Origin: an uncultured Alphaproteobacteria bacterium | GTDB lineage: Bacteria > Pseudomonadota > Alphaproteobacteria > Rhizobiales > Aestuariivirgaceae | Assembly (NCBI GenBank): GCA_937873445.1 | Contig: CALMWF010000008.1 | Location: 168,570-232,569 of the forward strand | Reading direction: 5' to 3' | Length of the DNA: 64,000 nucleotides | Part shown: positions 24,588-33,101 of the stretch, piece after piece | Numbering within the stretch: the first letter of the stretch is position 1 | Layout of the letters: the number at the start of each line of letters is the position of its first letter | Notes under the pieces: generated by a model | The model's database searches: none | Told to the model about the DNA's origin: nothing | The model's input: the letters and a program-made list of their open reading frames with translations, nothing else | Made by a program: the position numbers and the translations under genes

Positions 24588-26829
24588 ACACTGCCGCCGC
24601 CACGGCCGCCTGACCGAGCGACACCCCGCCATCGCCCGGCGGCATCACGCGGTGATAGAGGGCTTCAAGCCCCTGGGCTTCCAGCCCGTCGCACACAGCG
24701 TCCAGCAGCAGGGCATTGTTGAAGCAGCCGCCCGACAGCGCCACCTGGGACACGCCATGCTGCCCCGCCAGCCGCGCTGCCTCCGCCACCACCATGGCGG
24801 CCAGCGTGCTGTGAAAGCGGGCGGCAATGTCAGACGTAGCGGCCCCGCGCTGCACGTCGTCAAGGATGTGGCGCATCAGCCCCGCCCAATCCGCGGGCGA
24901 CACGACATCATCATAACACATCCGGTCAGAAGATCGCGCCGCACTGGCCTCCAGCAGCATCGCCGCCTCGCCTTCATAATTCTGCTCGTCCACACAGAGG
25001 CCAAGCAGGGCTGCCACCGCATCAAACAGCCGCCCCGCCGAGGTGGTGCGCGCCGACAGGGTGCTGCGGCACAATTTCACCAGCGCGTCTGCCCCACGGG
25101 CTTTCAGCGCGGCCAGCGCGGCATGGCCACCCACGGCATTCTCCCAGCCCAGCAGCGCTTCCACATAGGCCACGGCCATGCGCCAGGGTTCCCGTGCTGC
25201 CCGGTCACCGCCCGGCTGCGCCACCAGCGGAAAATGCGCCAGCCGTTCAAATCCCCGGAAACTGGCCAGCAGAAATTCCCCGCCCCAGATGGTGCCGTCG
25301 CTGCCAAGGCCCAGGCCATCCAGCGCCACGCCGATGACGGGCGCATGATCCAGCGCCAGTCCCCGCTCCGCCATCACCGCGGCAATATGGGCATGGTGAT
25401 GCTGCACCGGCGTCAGCGGCACGGTAAACTGTGCCGCCAGTTCCTCGGCCCGGCGCGTGGAATGAAAATCGGGATGCAGGTCACAGGCCAGCGCCGCCGG
25501 GGCGGCCCGGTGCAGGGTGAGGAACAGTTCCACCGTGCGCGCATAATCAACGCGCGCCAGCGGCGTGGACAGATCCCCAATATGGGGCGAAGACACGGCG
25601 CGGTTGCCGCGCAGCAGGGTAACGGTGTTCTTCAGATCCGGCCCCAGCGCCAGAAGCGTGGGCGTTGCCCCGAAGCTGTCATGCAGGGTGACGGGGGCGG
25701 GGGCCAGGCCCCGCGCCCGGCGGATGGTGATGGCGCCACGCCGGGCGGGCCGCACCACCGAGTCATCGGCGCGGTGCACAATGGGCCGATTGTGCAGCAG
25801 GTGATGATCGGCAATGCCACCCAGCCGCGCCGTCGCATCATCATTATCCGTACACTGAGGTTCATCGGAAAGATTGCCGGAGGTCATCACCAGCGGCCGG
25901 TCCACGGCGCGCAGCAGAAGATGGTGCAGCGGCGTATAGGGCAGCATGATGCCCAGCCGGTCCTGTCCCGGTGCCAGGCCCGCCGCCAGGCCGGTGTTCG
26001 CCCTCTGCCGCAACAGCACAATGGGTGCGGCAGGCGATGTCAGCAGGCGTTCCGCTGCCTCGTCCACCACGGCCAGTGTACGCGCCACGGCAACATCGCG
26101 CACCATCAGCGCCATGGGCTTGCGGTCGCGCCGCTTGCGCTGGCGCAGGGCCGCCACCGCCTGTTCATTGCCGGCATCGCAGCACAGATGAAAGCCGCCC
26201 AGCCCCTTGATGGCGATGATCTTGCCCGCGCCGATGAGCCGCGCCGTTTCCGTTATGGCATCGCCTGCCCCCCCCTCCAGCCACAGTTTCGGCCCGCAGG
26301 CAGGGCAGGCAATGGGCTGGGCGTGAAAGCGCCGGTCGGCGGGATTGGCATATTCGCGCGCACAGTCGGGGCACAGCGGAAAGCCCGCCATGGAGGTGTT
26401 GGCGCGGTCATAGGGCACGGCGCGGATGATGGTCCAGCGCGGCCCGCAATGGGTGCAATTGGTGAAGGCATAATGCGCGCGCCGTTCCTGCGCCGCGAGA
26501 ATTTCAGCGAGACATTCGGGGCAGGTGGCGGCATCGGCGGCAATACCAGTTTCGGGCTGGCTTGTCCGGCTGGGCAGAATGTCGAAATCATCCGGCAGGT
26601 CGGCGGCACTCGGTTCAATGCGGATGCTGTCGATGCGCGCCAGCGGTGGGGCGTTGCGGCGCAGGGTTGAAATGAATGCGTCCACATCGCCATCAATGAG
26701 AATGGTCACACCCTCGCCGTCATTCAGCACATGGCCGCGCCGGCCCATCTCGCGCGCCAGCCGCCACACGGTGGGCCGGAAGCCCACACCCTGCACCGTG
26801 CCCGAGACTTTGATGACATGAGCCGTCAT
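24568..26829 (-). CDS. hypF: HypF, carbamoyltransferase for cyanide-ligand synthesis
   Basis: A protein of 753 residues that activates carbamoyl phosphate and transfers the carbamoyl group to HypE. Domains: acylphosphatase-like (1-90, VSGTVQGVGFRPTVWRLA); a zinc-finger region with four CxxC-type pairs (CPEC, CTHC, CPDC, CPAC; about 105-180); a YrdC-like ATP domain (about 200-380); and a Kae1-like C-terminal domain with HHHAHIAAVMAE and ALSGGCFNNALLLDAV. Full length with no missing motif. It is the last gene of the hyp operon and is separated from hypE by 10 bases. Confidence 0.97.
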   Translation of the reverse strand: MTAHVIKVSGTVQGVGFRPTVWRLAREMGRRGHVLNDGEGVTILIDGDVDAFISTLRRNAPPLARIDSIRIEPSAADLPDDFDILPSRTSQPETGIAADAATCPECLAEILAAQERRAHYAFTNCTHCGPRWTIIRAVPYDRANTSMAGFPLCPDCAREYANPADRRFHAQPIACPACGPKLWLEGGAGDAITETARLIGAGKIIAIKGLGGFHLCCDAGNEQAVAALRQRKRRDRKPMALMVRDVAVARTLAVVDEAAERLLTSPAAPIVLLRQRANTGLAAGLAPGQDRLGIMLPYTPLHHLLLRAVDRPLVMTSGNLSDEPQCTDNDDATARLGGIADHHLLHNRPIVHRADDSVVRPARRGAITIRRARGLAPAPVTLHDSFGATPTLLALGPDLKNTVTLLRGNRAVSSPHIGDLSTPLARVDYARTVELFLTLHRAAPAALACDLHPDFHSTRRAEELAAQFTVPLTPVQHHHAHIAAVMAERGLALDHAPVIGVALDGLGLGSDGTIWGGEFLLASFRGFERLAHFPLVAQPGGDRAAREPWRMAVAYVEALLGWENAVGGHAALAALKARGADALVKLCRSTLSARTTSAGRLFDAVAALLGLCVDEQNYEGEAAMLLEASAARSSDRMCYDDVVSPADWAGLMRHILDDVQRGAATSDIAARFHSTLAAMVVAEAARLAGQHGVSQVALSGGCFNNALLLDAVCDGLEAQGLEALYHRVMPPGDGGVSLGQAAVAAAVFRDSHP

Positions 26830-26839
26830 CCCCGCGCCC

Positions 26840-27895
26840 TCAGCAGATGCGGGGCAGTTGTTCCCCCGCCAGCCAGTCGATGACGCGCTCGCCGCCCAAC
26901 TGCGTCTTCATGCGCACCAGGGCGCGCGTGTCGGCCACCACCGCACCGATGATGGCGGCCTCAGCCCCCAGGGGGTGCGCCCGCATGACCGCCAGCAGGG
27001 CGTCGGCCTTCTCCTTCGGGCAGAAGGCCACCAGCTTGCCCTCATTGGCGATGTTAAGCTCGTCAAGGCCGAGAAATTCACAGGCCGCCTGCACATCGGG
27101 TTTCACCGGAATGGCGCGTTCATCCACCACCATGCCGGTGCGGCTTGCCACCGCCAGTTCATTGAGCACCGCGGACAGCCCGCCGCGCGTCGGGTCGCGC
27201 AGACAGTGCAGATCCGGCACGGCCGCAATCATCGCGGCCACCAGCCCATTCAGCGCCGCGCAGTCGGACACGATTTCCGACTCGAACTCCAGGCTCTCGC
27301 GCTTCGATAGAATGGCCACGCCATGGTCACCGATGGAACCATTGATGAGAATGGCATCGCCCGGTGCAATGCGGGCCGGCAGCAGTTCCACGCCATCGGG
27401 AATGACGCCAACCCCGGTGGTGGAAATGAACACGCCGTCGCCCTTGCCGCGCTCCACCACCTTGGTGTCGCCGGTGACAATGGCCACGCCCGCCTCCTTC
27501 GCCGCCGCCGCCATGCTGGCGGCAATGCGGTCAAGATCGGCCAGCGGATAGCCTTCTTCAAGAATGAAGCCGACGGTGAGATAGAGCGGTTTTGCCCCCG
27601 CCATGGCCACGTCATTCACCGTGCCGTTGACCGCGAGCTTGCCAATGTCGCCACCGGGAAAAAACAGCGGCGACACCACATGGCTGTCGGTGGAAATGGC
27701 AATGCGGCCTTGGGGCCTGGCCAGTTGCGCCTGATCAGAATCCTGCCGCAGCCCCTCGCTGTCGAAGTGGCGGCGAAACAATTCGTCGATCAGTTGCGCG
27801 CCGGCCCGGCCGCCGCCGCCATGGGTCATTTCCACCGCGCCGTTCTTGATGTCGAGCCGCGTGGTGAAACGCGTCCGGGGTTTTTGCACCGTCAT
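26840..27895 (-). CDS. hypE: HypE, carbamoyl dehydratase (cyanide-ligand synthesis)
   Basis: A protein of 351 residues that dehydrates the carbamoyl group on its C-terminal Cys to a thiocyanate, the source of the iron CN ligands. The essential C-terminus LPRIC is present. The PurM-like ATP-binding motif PGGDIGKLAVNGTVNDVAMAGA, and TGDTKVVERGKGDG, are clear. The ATG at 27895 is chosen (MTVQKPRTRF); further upstream codons overlap hypD and add nothing family-like. Seven bases separate it from hypD. Confidence 0.96.
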   Translation of the reverse strand: MTVQKPRTRFTTRLDIKNGAVEMTHGGGGRAGAQLIDELFRRHFDSEGLRQDSDQAQLARPQGRIAISTDSHVVSPLFFPGGDIGKLAVNGTVNDVAMAGAKPLYLTVGFILEEGYPLADLDRIAASMAAAAKEAGVAIVTGDTKVVERGKGDGVFISTTGVGVIPDGVELLPARIAPGDAILINGSIGDHGVAILSKRESLEFESEIVSDCAALNGLVAAMIAAVPDLHCLRDPTRGGLSAVLNELAVASRTGMVVDERAIPVKPDVQAACEFLGLDELNIANEGKLVAFCPKEKADALLAVMRAHPLGAEAAIIGAVVADTRALVRMKTQLGGERVIDWLAGEQLPRIC

Positions 27896-27902
27896 GAAAG
27901 CC

Positions 27903-29072
27903 TCAGGCGTCTTCCTCGCCGAATTCATCTTCTTCTTCAGGCACAGGCAGGCCCTCGCGGTGGCGGGCATAGGACCAATAGGCCGCGCATGCCCCCTCGG
28001 AGGATACCATGCAACTGCCCATGGGGTTTTCCGGGGTGCAGATGGTGCCGAACAATTTGCAGTCGAGCGGCTGCTTCACGCCGCGCAGAATAGCCGGGCA
28101 CTCGCAGCCCTTCACATCCTTGGCCGAGGAAGGCGTGATGTCAAAGCGCTTCTCGGCATCAAAGGCTGCATATTTTTCGCGGATCTTCAGCGCCGAGTGG
28201 GGCACAAAGCCAAGGCCGCGCCATTCAAAAGTGTCGCGCAGTTCCAGCACATCGGCCACCAGCGCCTGCGCCTTGGCATTGCCGTCGCGCGTCACCACGC
28301 GGGTATACTGGTTTTCCACCTCGGCCCGGCCCTCATTCAACTGGCGGATCACCATCAGCGCCGACTGCATCACATCCAGCGGCTCAAAGCCCGCAATCAC
28401 CACCGGCTTTTTGAAGTGGCGCGCCGGTTCCTCATAGGGCCTGGACCCGATGATGGAACTGACATGCGAGGGGCCGAGAAAGCCGTCGATGCGCGCTTCG
28501 CCCGCATCGTCATGTTCGGGGCTTGCGAGAATGTGGCCGATGGCCGCCGGGGTCAGCACATGGTTGCAGAACACCGAGAAATTGCTCAGGCCTTCGCGCG
28601 CCGCCTGCTGGATCGCCACCGCCGTGGGCGGGGTGGTGGTTTCAAAGCCGATGCCGAAGAACACCACCTGTTTGGACGGATTATCGCGGGCGATTTTCAG
28701 CGCGTCCTGGGTGGAATAGATCATGCGGATGTCGGCACCCTCGGCCTTGGCCTTGAGCAGCGAGCGCCGCTTGCTGCCGGGCACGCGCATCATGTCGCCA
28801 TAGGACAGAAGAATGGCGCCGTGCCGCTCGGCCAGTTCCATGGCGTTATCGAGCCGCGCAATGGGCAGAACGCACACCGGACAGCCGGGGCCATGCACGA
28901 AATGCACATTTCCCGGCATCAGATCCTGCACGCCATAGCGGAAGATGGCGTGGGTGTGGCCGCCGCAAAACTCCATGATGCGATAGCTGCGGGCGGGCCT
29001 GGCTTCCGCCGCAATGGCCCGCGCCAGCGACTGCGCCAGATCGGCGGCGCGAAACTCGTCGACATATTTCAT
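27903..29072 (-). CDS. hypD: HypD, iron-ligand assembly scaffold
   Basis: [4Fe-4S] protein of 389 residues that, with HypC, builds the Fe(CN)2CO unit. Conserved motifs: CGGHTHAIFRYG, GPGCPVCVLPIARLDNA, FGIGFETTTP, and the C-terminal cysteine-rich region GCECPAIL, DCKLFGTICTPENPMGSC, SEGAC. It overlaps hypC by 4 bases. The last 20 residues are acidic and look unordered. Confidence 0.96.
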   Translation of the reverse strand: MKYVDEFRAADLAQSLARAIAAEARPARSYRIMEFCGGHTHAIFRYGVQDLMPGNVHFVHGPGCPVCVLPIARLDNAMELAERHGAILLSYGDMMRVPGSKRRSLLKAKAEGADIRMIYSTQDALKIARDNPSKQVVFFGIGFETTTPPTAVAIQQAAREGLSNFSVFCNHVLTPAAIGHILASPEHDDAGEARIDGFLGPSHVSSIIGSRPYEEPARHFKKPVVIAGFEPLDVMQSALMVIRQLNEGRAEVENQYTRVVTRDGNAKAQALVADVLELRDTFEWRGLGFVPHSALKIREKYAAFDAEKRFDITPSSAKDVKGCECPAILRGVKQPLDCKLFGTICTPENPMGSCMVSSEGACAAYWSYARHREGLPVPEEEDEFGEEDA

Positions 29073-29308
29073 GACGGGGCGGCCTCGCTGGTGATGCCCG
29101 CCTCGCGCATCATGGCCAGCGTTTCCTGCGCCTCCTCCTCGGACAGGGCGCTCAGCGCATAGCCGACATGGACCAGCACATAGTCGCCCGCCTTCACATC
29201 ATCCACCAGCGCCATGGAAATCTTCTTGCGGATGCCGCCCAGCATGACAACGCCGTTCTGTCCATCGGCCTCAAGGCTCAGAACCTGCGCGGGAATGGCA
29301 AGACACAT
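29069..29308 (-). CDS. hypC: HypC, chaperone carrying the iron-ligand unit
   Basis: A protein of 79 residues starting MCLAIPAQVL, the canonical HypC N-terminus with functional Cys2. The ATG at 29308 has GGAG 8 bases ahead. It binds HypD and the apo large subunits. Having both HypC and HupF in one window suggests HupF specialises on HupL, while HypC serves HoxH and HupV; this is inference. Confidence 0.95.
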   Translation of the reverse strand: MCLAIPAQVLSLEADGQNGVVMLGGIRKKISMALVDDVKAGDYVLVHVGYALSALSEEEAQETLAMMREAGITSEAAPS

Positions 29309-29319
29309 GGTAATTTCTC

Positions 29320-30093
29320 CTATGCTGCCGCCCGCGCCGCGGGGTCGCTGAGCCACTGATACCATTCCGCCAGACCTTCACCGCTGGTGGCGGAAACCGT
29401 CATGATGCGGGCGCGCGGGTTGACCCGGCGCACATTGGCCTCGGCCTTGGCCATGTCATAGGAAAGATGCGGCAGCAGGTCGATCTTGTTGATCAGGACG
29501 AGATCGGCCGAGGCAAAGATGTCGGGATATTTGAGCGGCTTGTCCTCGCCCTCGGTGACCGAGAAAAGCGCCACGCGGGCCGCCTCGCCCAGATCGAAGG
29601 CGGCCGGGCACACGAGATTGCCGACATTCTCGATGAACAGCACGCTGGCGGGTGCAGGCTTCAACTGTTCCAGCGCCCCCATCACCATATGGGCATCAAG
29701 GTGACAGCCGCGCCCCGTGTTGATCTGCACCGCTGCCGCCCCCGTGGCGCGGATGCGCTCGGCGTCGTTGGAGGTTTCCTGATCGCCCTCGATGACCGCC
29801 ACCGGCAGCTTGCCCTTGAGGTCGGTGATGGTGCGCACCAGAAGCGTCGTCTTGCCCGAGCCGGGGCTGGACACCATGTTGAGCGCGAAGATGCCGCGCA
29901 TTGAAAAGTACTTGCGGTTGGCCCCCGCCAGATCATTGTTCTTGGACAGAATGTCCTGTTCGATCTGCACCATGCGGGCAGGGGACACATCCGGCGCGTG
30001 GGCCGCCGGCCGGAAGGATTTGAAATGGTCGGTATCGTGGGTCACCCCCTCGATCCGCACTTCGCCATGGCCGCAGCCGCAGGTGGCGCACAT
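29320..30093 (-). CDS. hypB: HypB, GTPase for nickel insertion
   Basis: A protein of 257 residues. The N-terminal CATCGC matches the high-affinity nickel site of HypB, but only a few His follow, so it is not a His-rich nickel-storage HypB. The G-domain has Walker A SSPGSGKTTLL, a switch/metal motif NTGRGCHLDAHMV, ENVGNLVCPA, and NKIDLLPH for guanine recognition. It delivers nickel with HypA. The ATG at 30093 overlaps the hypA stop. Confidence 0.96.
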   Translation of the reverse strand: MCATCGCGHGEVRIEGVTHDTDHFKSFRPAAHAPDVSPARMVQIEQDILSKNNDLAGANRKYFSMRGIFALNMVSSPGSGKTTLLVRTITDLKGKLPVAVIEGDQETSNDAERIRATGAAAVQINTGRGCHLDAHMVMGALEQLKPAPASVLFIENVGNLVCPAAFDLGEAARVALFSVTEGEDKPLKYPDIFASADLVLINKIDLLPHLSYDMAKAEANVRRVNPRARIMTVSATSGEGLAEWYQWLSDPAARAAA

Positions 30094-30434
30094 CAGACGA
30101 CCTCCAGTTCCTTGATTCGCAATTGCTCGCCGCCGGTGATCTGCAGCAGCACCGCGCCACACACCGGGCAGGGGTCATAGCGCTCGGCAATTGTCACCGT
30201 CTTCATGCAGGTGCCACAGAAGCCCTGGCCCGTGGGTGTGACAATTTCCAGCCGGGCGTTTTCCGCCAGCGTGCCGCGCGTCACCGCGTCGAAGCAGAAT
30301 TTCATCGCCTCCGGCTCGGCACCGGAGAAGGGCCCCACCTCCAGCCACACGGTCTTCACCCGGGCGAAGTTCTGTTTCTTCGCCTCGGCCTCCAACACGC
30401 TGATGATGCCCTCGCACAGCGACATTTCGTGCAT
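30093..30434 (-). CDS. hypA: HypA, nickel metallochaperone
   Basis: A protein of 113 residues starting MHEMSLCEG, where His2 contributes to the nickel site. The structural zinc site is CGTC...CPVC (GFCGTCMKTV and DPCPVCGAV). The ATG at 30434 is chosen over the preceding in-frame TTG because it places His at position 2, as the family requires. It is the first gene of the hypABCDEF operon, divergent from nikR. Confidence 0.96.
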   Translation of the reverse strand: MHEMSLCEGIISVLEAEAKKQNFARVKTVWLEVGPFSGAEPEAMKFCFDAVTRGTLAENARLEIVTPTGQGFCGTCMKTVTIAERYDPCPVCGAVLLQITGGEQLRIKELEVV

Positions 30435-30633
30435 CAAATCCTCGCAAGGCGCGGGGGGCGGAAAAGCCCCCTCTCGCTGACCTGATTTTTACCAGCCGCA
30501 GGGCTGAAACTGCAAGGATTGTAAGCACGGAAGCCAGGGGCACCATGATAATAGGGCCTCGACCCCCCGGTTTCGTTGCCATAAACTCACAGGGCGGAAA
30601 GCCGCTTTTCAGTTTTTGCGGCTGCGAGGGGTC
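30435..30633. promoter_or_regulatory. Divergent hypA / nikR promoter region
   Basis: The gap of 199 bases must hold promoters for both the hyp operon and nikR. GCCGC...GCGGC at 30601-30622 could form a small hairpin in the nikR leader. I see no NikR box (GTATGA-N16-TCATAC) and no FNR box here. A sigma-54-like TTGCA on the minus strand lacks a properly spaced GG element, so promoter type stays open. Confidence 0.35.
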
Positions 30634-31161
30634 ATGGAGCGGGTCAGCATCACCATTGACAGCGATTTGCTGGAACGGCTGGAAAAATACATGGCCGGGC
30701 GCGGTTATGCCAGCCGGTCAGAGGCCCTGCGCGACATGGTGCGCGGCGCGCTGATGGCGGAGGAGGCCCCGGCGGAGGGCGCTTGCCTGGCCGCCCTCAC
30801 CTATGTTTACGACCATCACAAGCGCCAGCTCTCCAACAAGCTGACCGAGGCCCACCACGACCATCACGGCCTGTCCATTGCCACCATGCATGTGCACCTC
30901 GACCATGACTCCTGTCTGGAAGTGTCCATTCTGCGCGGCCCGGTGAAGGAGGTTAAGGCATTGGCCGATCGCGTGGTGACGCAAAGCGGTGTGCGTCACG
31001 GCCATGTTCACATGGTGCCCGCCGAAATCTCTCTGGAGGCCCACAGCCACCCCCACGGCCATGACCACCCCCACGGCCATGACCACCCCCACAGCCACGG
31101 CTCCAACCCCCGTCACAGCCACCCGGATTTTCACCTGCACGAGCACATCAAGGCGCGCTGA
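30634..31161 (+). CDS. nikR: NikR, nickel-responsive repressor with a His-rich C-terminal tail
   Basis: Regulator of 175 residues. The ribbon-helix-helix N-terminus (MERVSITIDSDLLERLEKY...RSEALRDMVRGAL) binds DNA. The ACT-like domain carries the nickel site: His in HHDHH (74-78), H86 and H88 in HVH, and C94. After the usual end (GVRHGHVHMVPAEI) there is an additional tail with 15 His between residues 137 and 171, partly encoded by an 18-base tandem repeat. GAGGGG precedes the ATG at 30634. It almost certainly controls nikKMLQO, whose promoter carries its operator. Confidence 0.96.
   Translation: MERVSITIDSDLLERLEKYMAGRGYASRSEALRDMVRGALMAEEAPAEGACLAALTYVYDHHKRQLSNKLTEAHHDHHGLSIATMHVHLDHDSCLEVSILRGPVKEVKALADRVVTQSGVRHGHVHMVPAEISLEAHSHPHGHDHPHGHDHPHSHGSNPRHSHPDFHLHEHIKAR
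31051..31098 (+). repeat. 18-base tandem repeat in the NikR His tail
   Basis: Two perfect copies of CCCCACGGCCATGACCAC (31051-31068 and 31069-31086) are followed by a shortened copy to 31098. Each full unit encodes PHGHDH in frame, so repeat slippage changes His count without breaking the protein. Confidence 0.9.
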
Positions 31162-31170
31162 ATCGACCGC

Positions 31171-31218
31171 TTGACAGTCGCGACAGTATGATAAATCATC
31201 AAGAATATCATACTGTCG
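31171..31218 (+). promoter_or_regulatory. NikR operator over the promoter of the nikKMLQO operon
   Basis: A -35 element TTGACA lies at 31171-31176. It is followed by a 13-bp perfect inverted repeat: CGACAGTATGATA (31181-31193) and TATCATACTGTCG (31206-31218). The inner half sites GTATGA (31186-31191) and TCATAC (31208-31213) are separated by exactly 16 bases, the spacing of the Escherichia coli NikR site. A -10 such as TAAATC at 31192 would be covered by NikR, so nickel-bound NikR should repress. The ribosome-binding site GGAGG follows directly. Confidence 0.9.
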
Positions 31219-31228
31219 GAGGAATACC

Positions 31229-31990
31229 ATGCGCCTTGGCCTTGTGTTCATTGCAACCTTGCTGGGCTGCGCCACACCGGCGCTTGCCCATTTTCAGGAG
31301 CTGCTGCCCTCGACCGATCTGGTCGGCCCCGCCGCCCCTGAGGTGACGCTGGACCTGACCTTCACCCACCCCATGGCGCGCGGCCCGGTCATGGAGATGA
31401 AACGGCCCCAGCGCTTCGGCGTGGTGACGGAGGCAGGGGATACGGACCTGCTCACCACCCTCACCGAAGCCCCACGCGACGGCAAAACCGCATGGACGGC
31501 GCCCTATCGCCCTGCCGGTCCCGGTGACTACATTTTCTACGTGGAACCCCAGCTCTATTGGGAGGAGGCCGAACAGAAGTCCATCATCCACTATGCCAAG
31601 GTGGTGGTGGACGCCTATGACGCGGGCGAGGGCTGGGATCGCCTCATCGGCCTGCCGGTGGAAATCGAACCACTCACCCGGCCCTATGGCCTGTGGACCG
31701 GCAACGTTTTTTCCGGACTGGTGCGCAAGGACGGCAAGCCTGTGCCCTTCGCCACGGTGGAGGTGGAATGGGTGAACGACGGGTCGCTCACCCCCCCGGC
31801 CGATGCCTTTGTGACGCAGGTGGTGAAGGCCGATGGCAATGGTGTCTTCACCTATGCCCTGCCGCGTTCCGGCTGGTGGGGTTTTGCCGCACTGGTGGAT
31901 GGCGATACACCCCTCAACGGCCCCGATGGCAAACCCCATGATGTGGAACTGGGCGGCCTTCTCTGGGTCAAGGCCACGGACATGAAGTAA
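31229..31990 (+). CDS. nikK: NikK-like periplasmic nickel-uptake component (DUF4198 family)
   Basis: A protein of 253 residues with a signal peptide ending ATPALA, giving a mature N-terminus HFQELLPS, where the His is likely a metal ligand. The rest is a beta-rich DUF4198-type domain (GPGDYIFYVEPQLYWEE, TGNVFSGLVRKDGKPVPFATVEVEW). Family members accompany NikMLQO ECF importers and are proposed to collect Ni2+ in the periplasm. It is the first gene behind the NikR operator; its stop overlaps nikM. Confidence 0.88.
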   Translation: MRLGLVFIATLLGCATPALAHFQELLPSTDLVGPAAPEVTLDLTFTHPMARGPVMEMKRPQRFGVVTEAGDTDLLTTLTEAPRDGKTAWTAPYRPAGPGDYIFYVEPQLYWEEAEQKSIIHYAKVVVDAYDAGEGWDRLIGLPVEIEPLTRPYGLWTGNVFSGLVRKDGKPVPFATVEVEWVNDGSLTPPADAFVTQVVKADGNGVFTYALPRSGWWGFAALVDGDTPLNGPDGKPHDVELGGLLWVKATDMK

Positions 31991-32598
31991 TGGCCCATAT
32001 ACCGGATGGTCTGCTCTCCCTTCCCGTCACTCTGGCGGGTGGCGTGCTGGCGGCGGCGGCCCTTGCCGCCACGGCGCGCCGTCTCCATGAGGATGAGCTG
32101 CCGCGTGTGGCGGTCATGGCGGCCGTGTTCTTTGTGGCCAGTCTTGTGTCGGTGCCCATGGGGCCGACGTCCATTCATCTCATTCTCTCCGGTCTCATGG
32201 GCGTCATCATCGGCTGGGCCACCGTGCCCGCAGTCTTTGTCGGCCTGGTGCTGCAGGCCGCCTTCTTCGGCTTCGGCGGTTTTGTCGCATTGGGCGTCAA
32301 CACCGTGAATATCGCCATGCCAGGCGCGGTGCTTGCCGCCCTTGCCGCACCGCTGCTGCGGCGGGGCACGCCCTTGCGCGCCGGGCTTGTGGCTGCTGCC
32401 GTGGGTGCGCTCAGTGTTGCCGCCACCGGGCTTCTGGTCATGGCTGCCCTGTGGGCGTCCGATCAGGCCTATGCGCTTTCGGCCAGTGTCATGCTCCTCT
32501 CCTATGTCCCGCTGGCTCTGGCCGAGGCGGTGCTGTCCGGTGTCGCCGTGACATTTCTGGCGCGCGTCAAACCCGAACTGCTGGGAAGGAAACCATGA
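31990..32598 (+). CDS. nikM: NikM (CbiM family), substrate-binding membrane subunit of the nickel ECF importer
   Basis: A membrane protein of 202 residues. The extreme N-terminus MAHIPDGLLS has the conserved His3 that, with the N-terminal amine, coordinates Ni or Co in this family. About six hydrophobic segments follow, with the family stretch VPMGPTSIHLILSGLMGVI containing a second ligand His. The nickel assignment over cobalt rests on the NikR operator and neighbouring nikK and nikL. Confidence 0.94.
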   Translation: MAHIPDGLLSLPVTLAGGVLAAAALAATARRLHEDELPRVAVMAAVFFVASLVSVPMGPTSIHLILSGLMGVIIGWATVPAVFVGLVLQAAFFGFGGFVALGVNTVNIAMPGAVLAALAAPLLRRGTPLRAGLVAAAVGALSVAATGLLVMAALWASDQAYALSASVMLLSYVPLALAEAVLSGVAVTFLARVKPELLGRKP

Positions 32599-33101
32599 AA
32601 CGCCTGCTCACCCTTGTCTTTCTGGCGGTGCTGCTGTCATCGCCAGCCCTTGCCCATAATCTGAAAATCTTTGCTGCCGCTGCGGCGGGCGGGGTCAGCG
32701 GCAAGGTCTATTTTGTCGGCGGGGGTGCGGCCCAAAACGTCCCCGTGGCGCTGAAGGGTGCCGACGGCCAGACGCTTGCCACGGTGACCACCGCTGCCGA
32801 TGGCAGCTTCACCTTTGCCACTCTTCCCGCCGGAACCGTTGCCGTCACAGCTGCCGGCGGGGACGGGCATATGGCCACCTTTCCCCTGAGCGCTGCAGCA
32901 GGGGGCGCGGAAGCAAAGCCCGCCGCCACAACACCAGCAGGCTGCGATGGTGCGCTGAGCCAGCAGCTTCTGCCGCTGGCGGAGCGTCTGGATGCGCTGG
33001 AAAGCAGCCTGCGCCTGCGCGATGTTCTCGGCGGTCTTGGTTACATCTTCGGCCTGTTCGGTCTGTGGGCCTGGATGAAGGCGCGAGGCCGCACCCCATG
33101 A
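32595..33101 (+). CDS. nikL: NikL-like auxiliary subunit of the nickel ECF importer
   Basis: A protein of 168 residues with a signal sequence ending SSPALA, a mature N-terminal His (HNLKIFA), a beta-rich carboxypeptidase-regulatory-like domain (about 30-105), and one C-terminal membrane segment (GGLGYIFGLFGLWAWMK). This layout is that of NikL, which replaces CbiN or NikN in some importers. Its ATG overlaps the nikM stop, and its stop overlaps nikQ. Confidence 0.85.
   Translation: MKRLLTLVFLAVLLSSPALAHNLKIFAAAAAGGVSGKVYFVGGGAAQNVPVALKGADGQTLATVTTAADGSFTFATLPAGTVAVTAAGGDGHMATFPLSAAAGGAEAKPAATTPAGCDGALSQQLLPLAERLDALESSLRLRDVLGGLGYIFGLFGLWAWMKARGRTP

Noticed and set aside
24430..26670. A 746-codon open frame on the plus strand opposite hypF
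   Set aside because: Arg/His/Gly-rich composition without any domain motif. It is a GC-rich shadow of hypF.
30480..30540. Sigma-54-like -12 element (TTGCA) before hypA on the minus strand
   Set aside because: No GG dinucleotide at the required 10-base distance, so it does not meet the -24/-12 rule.
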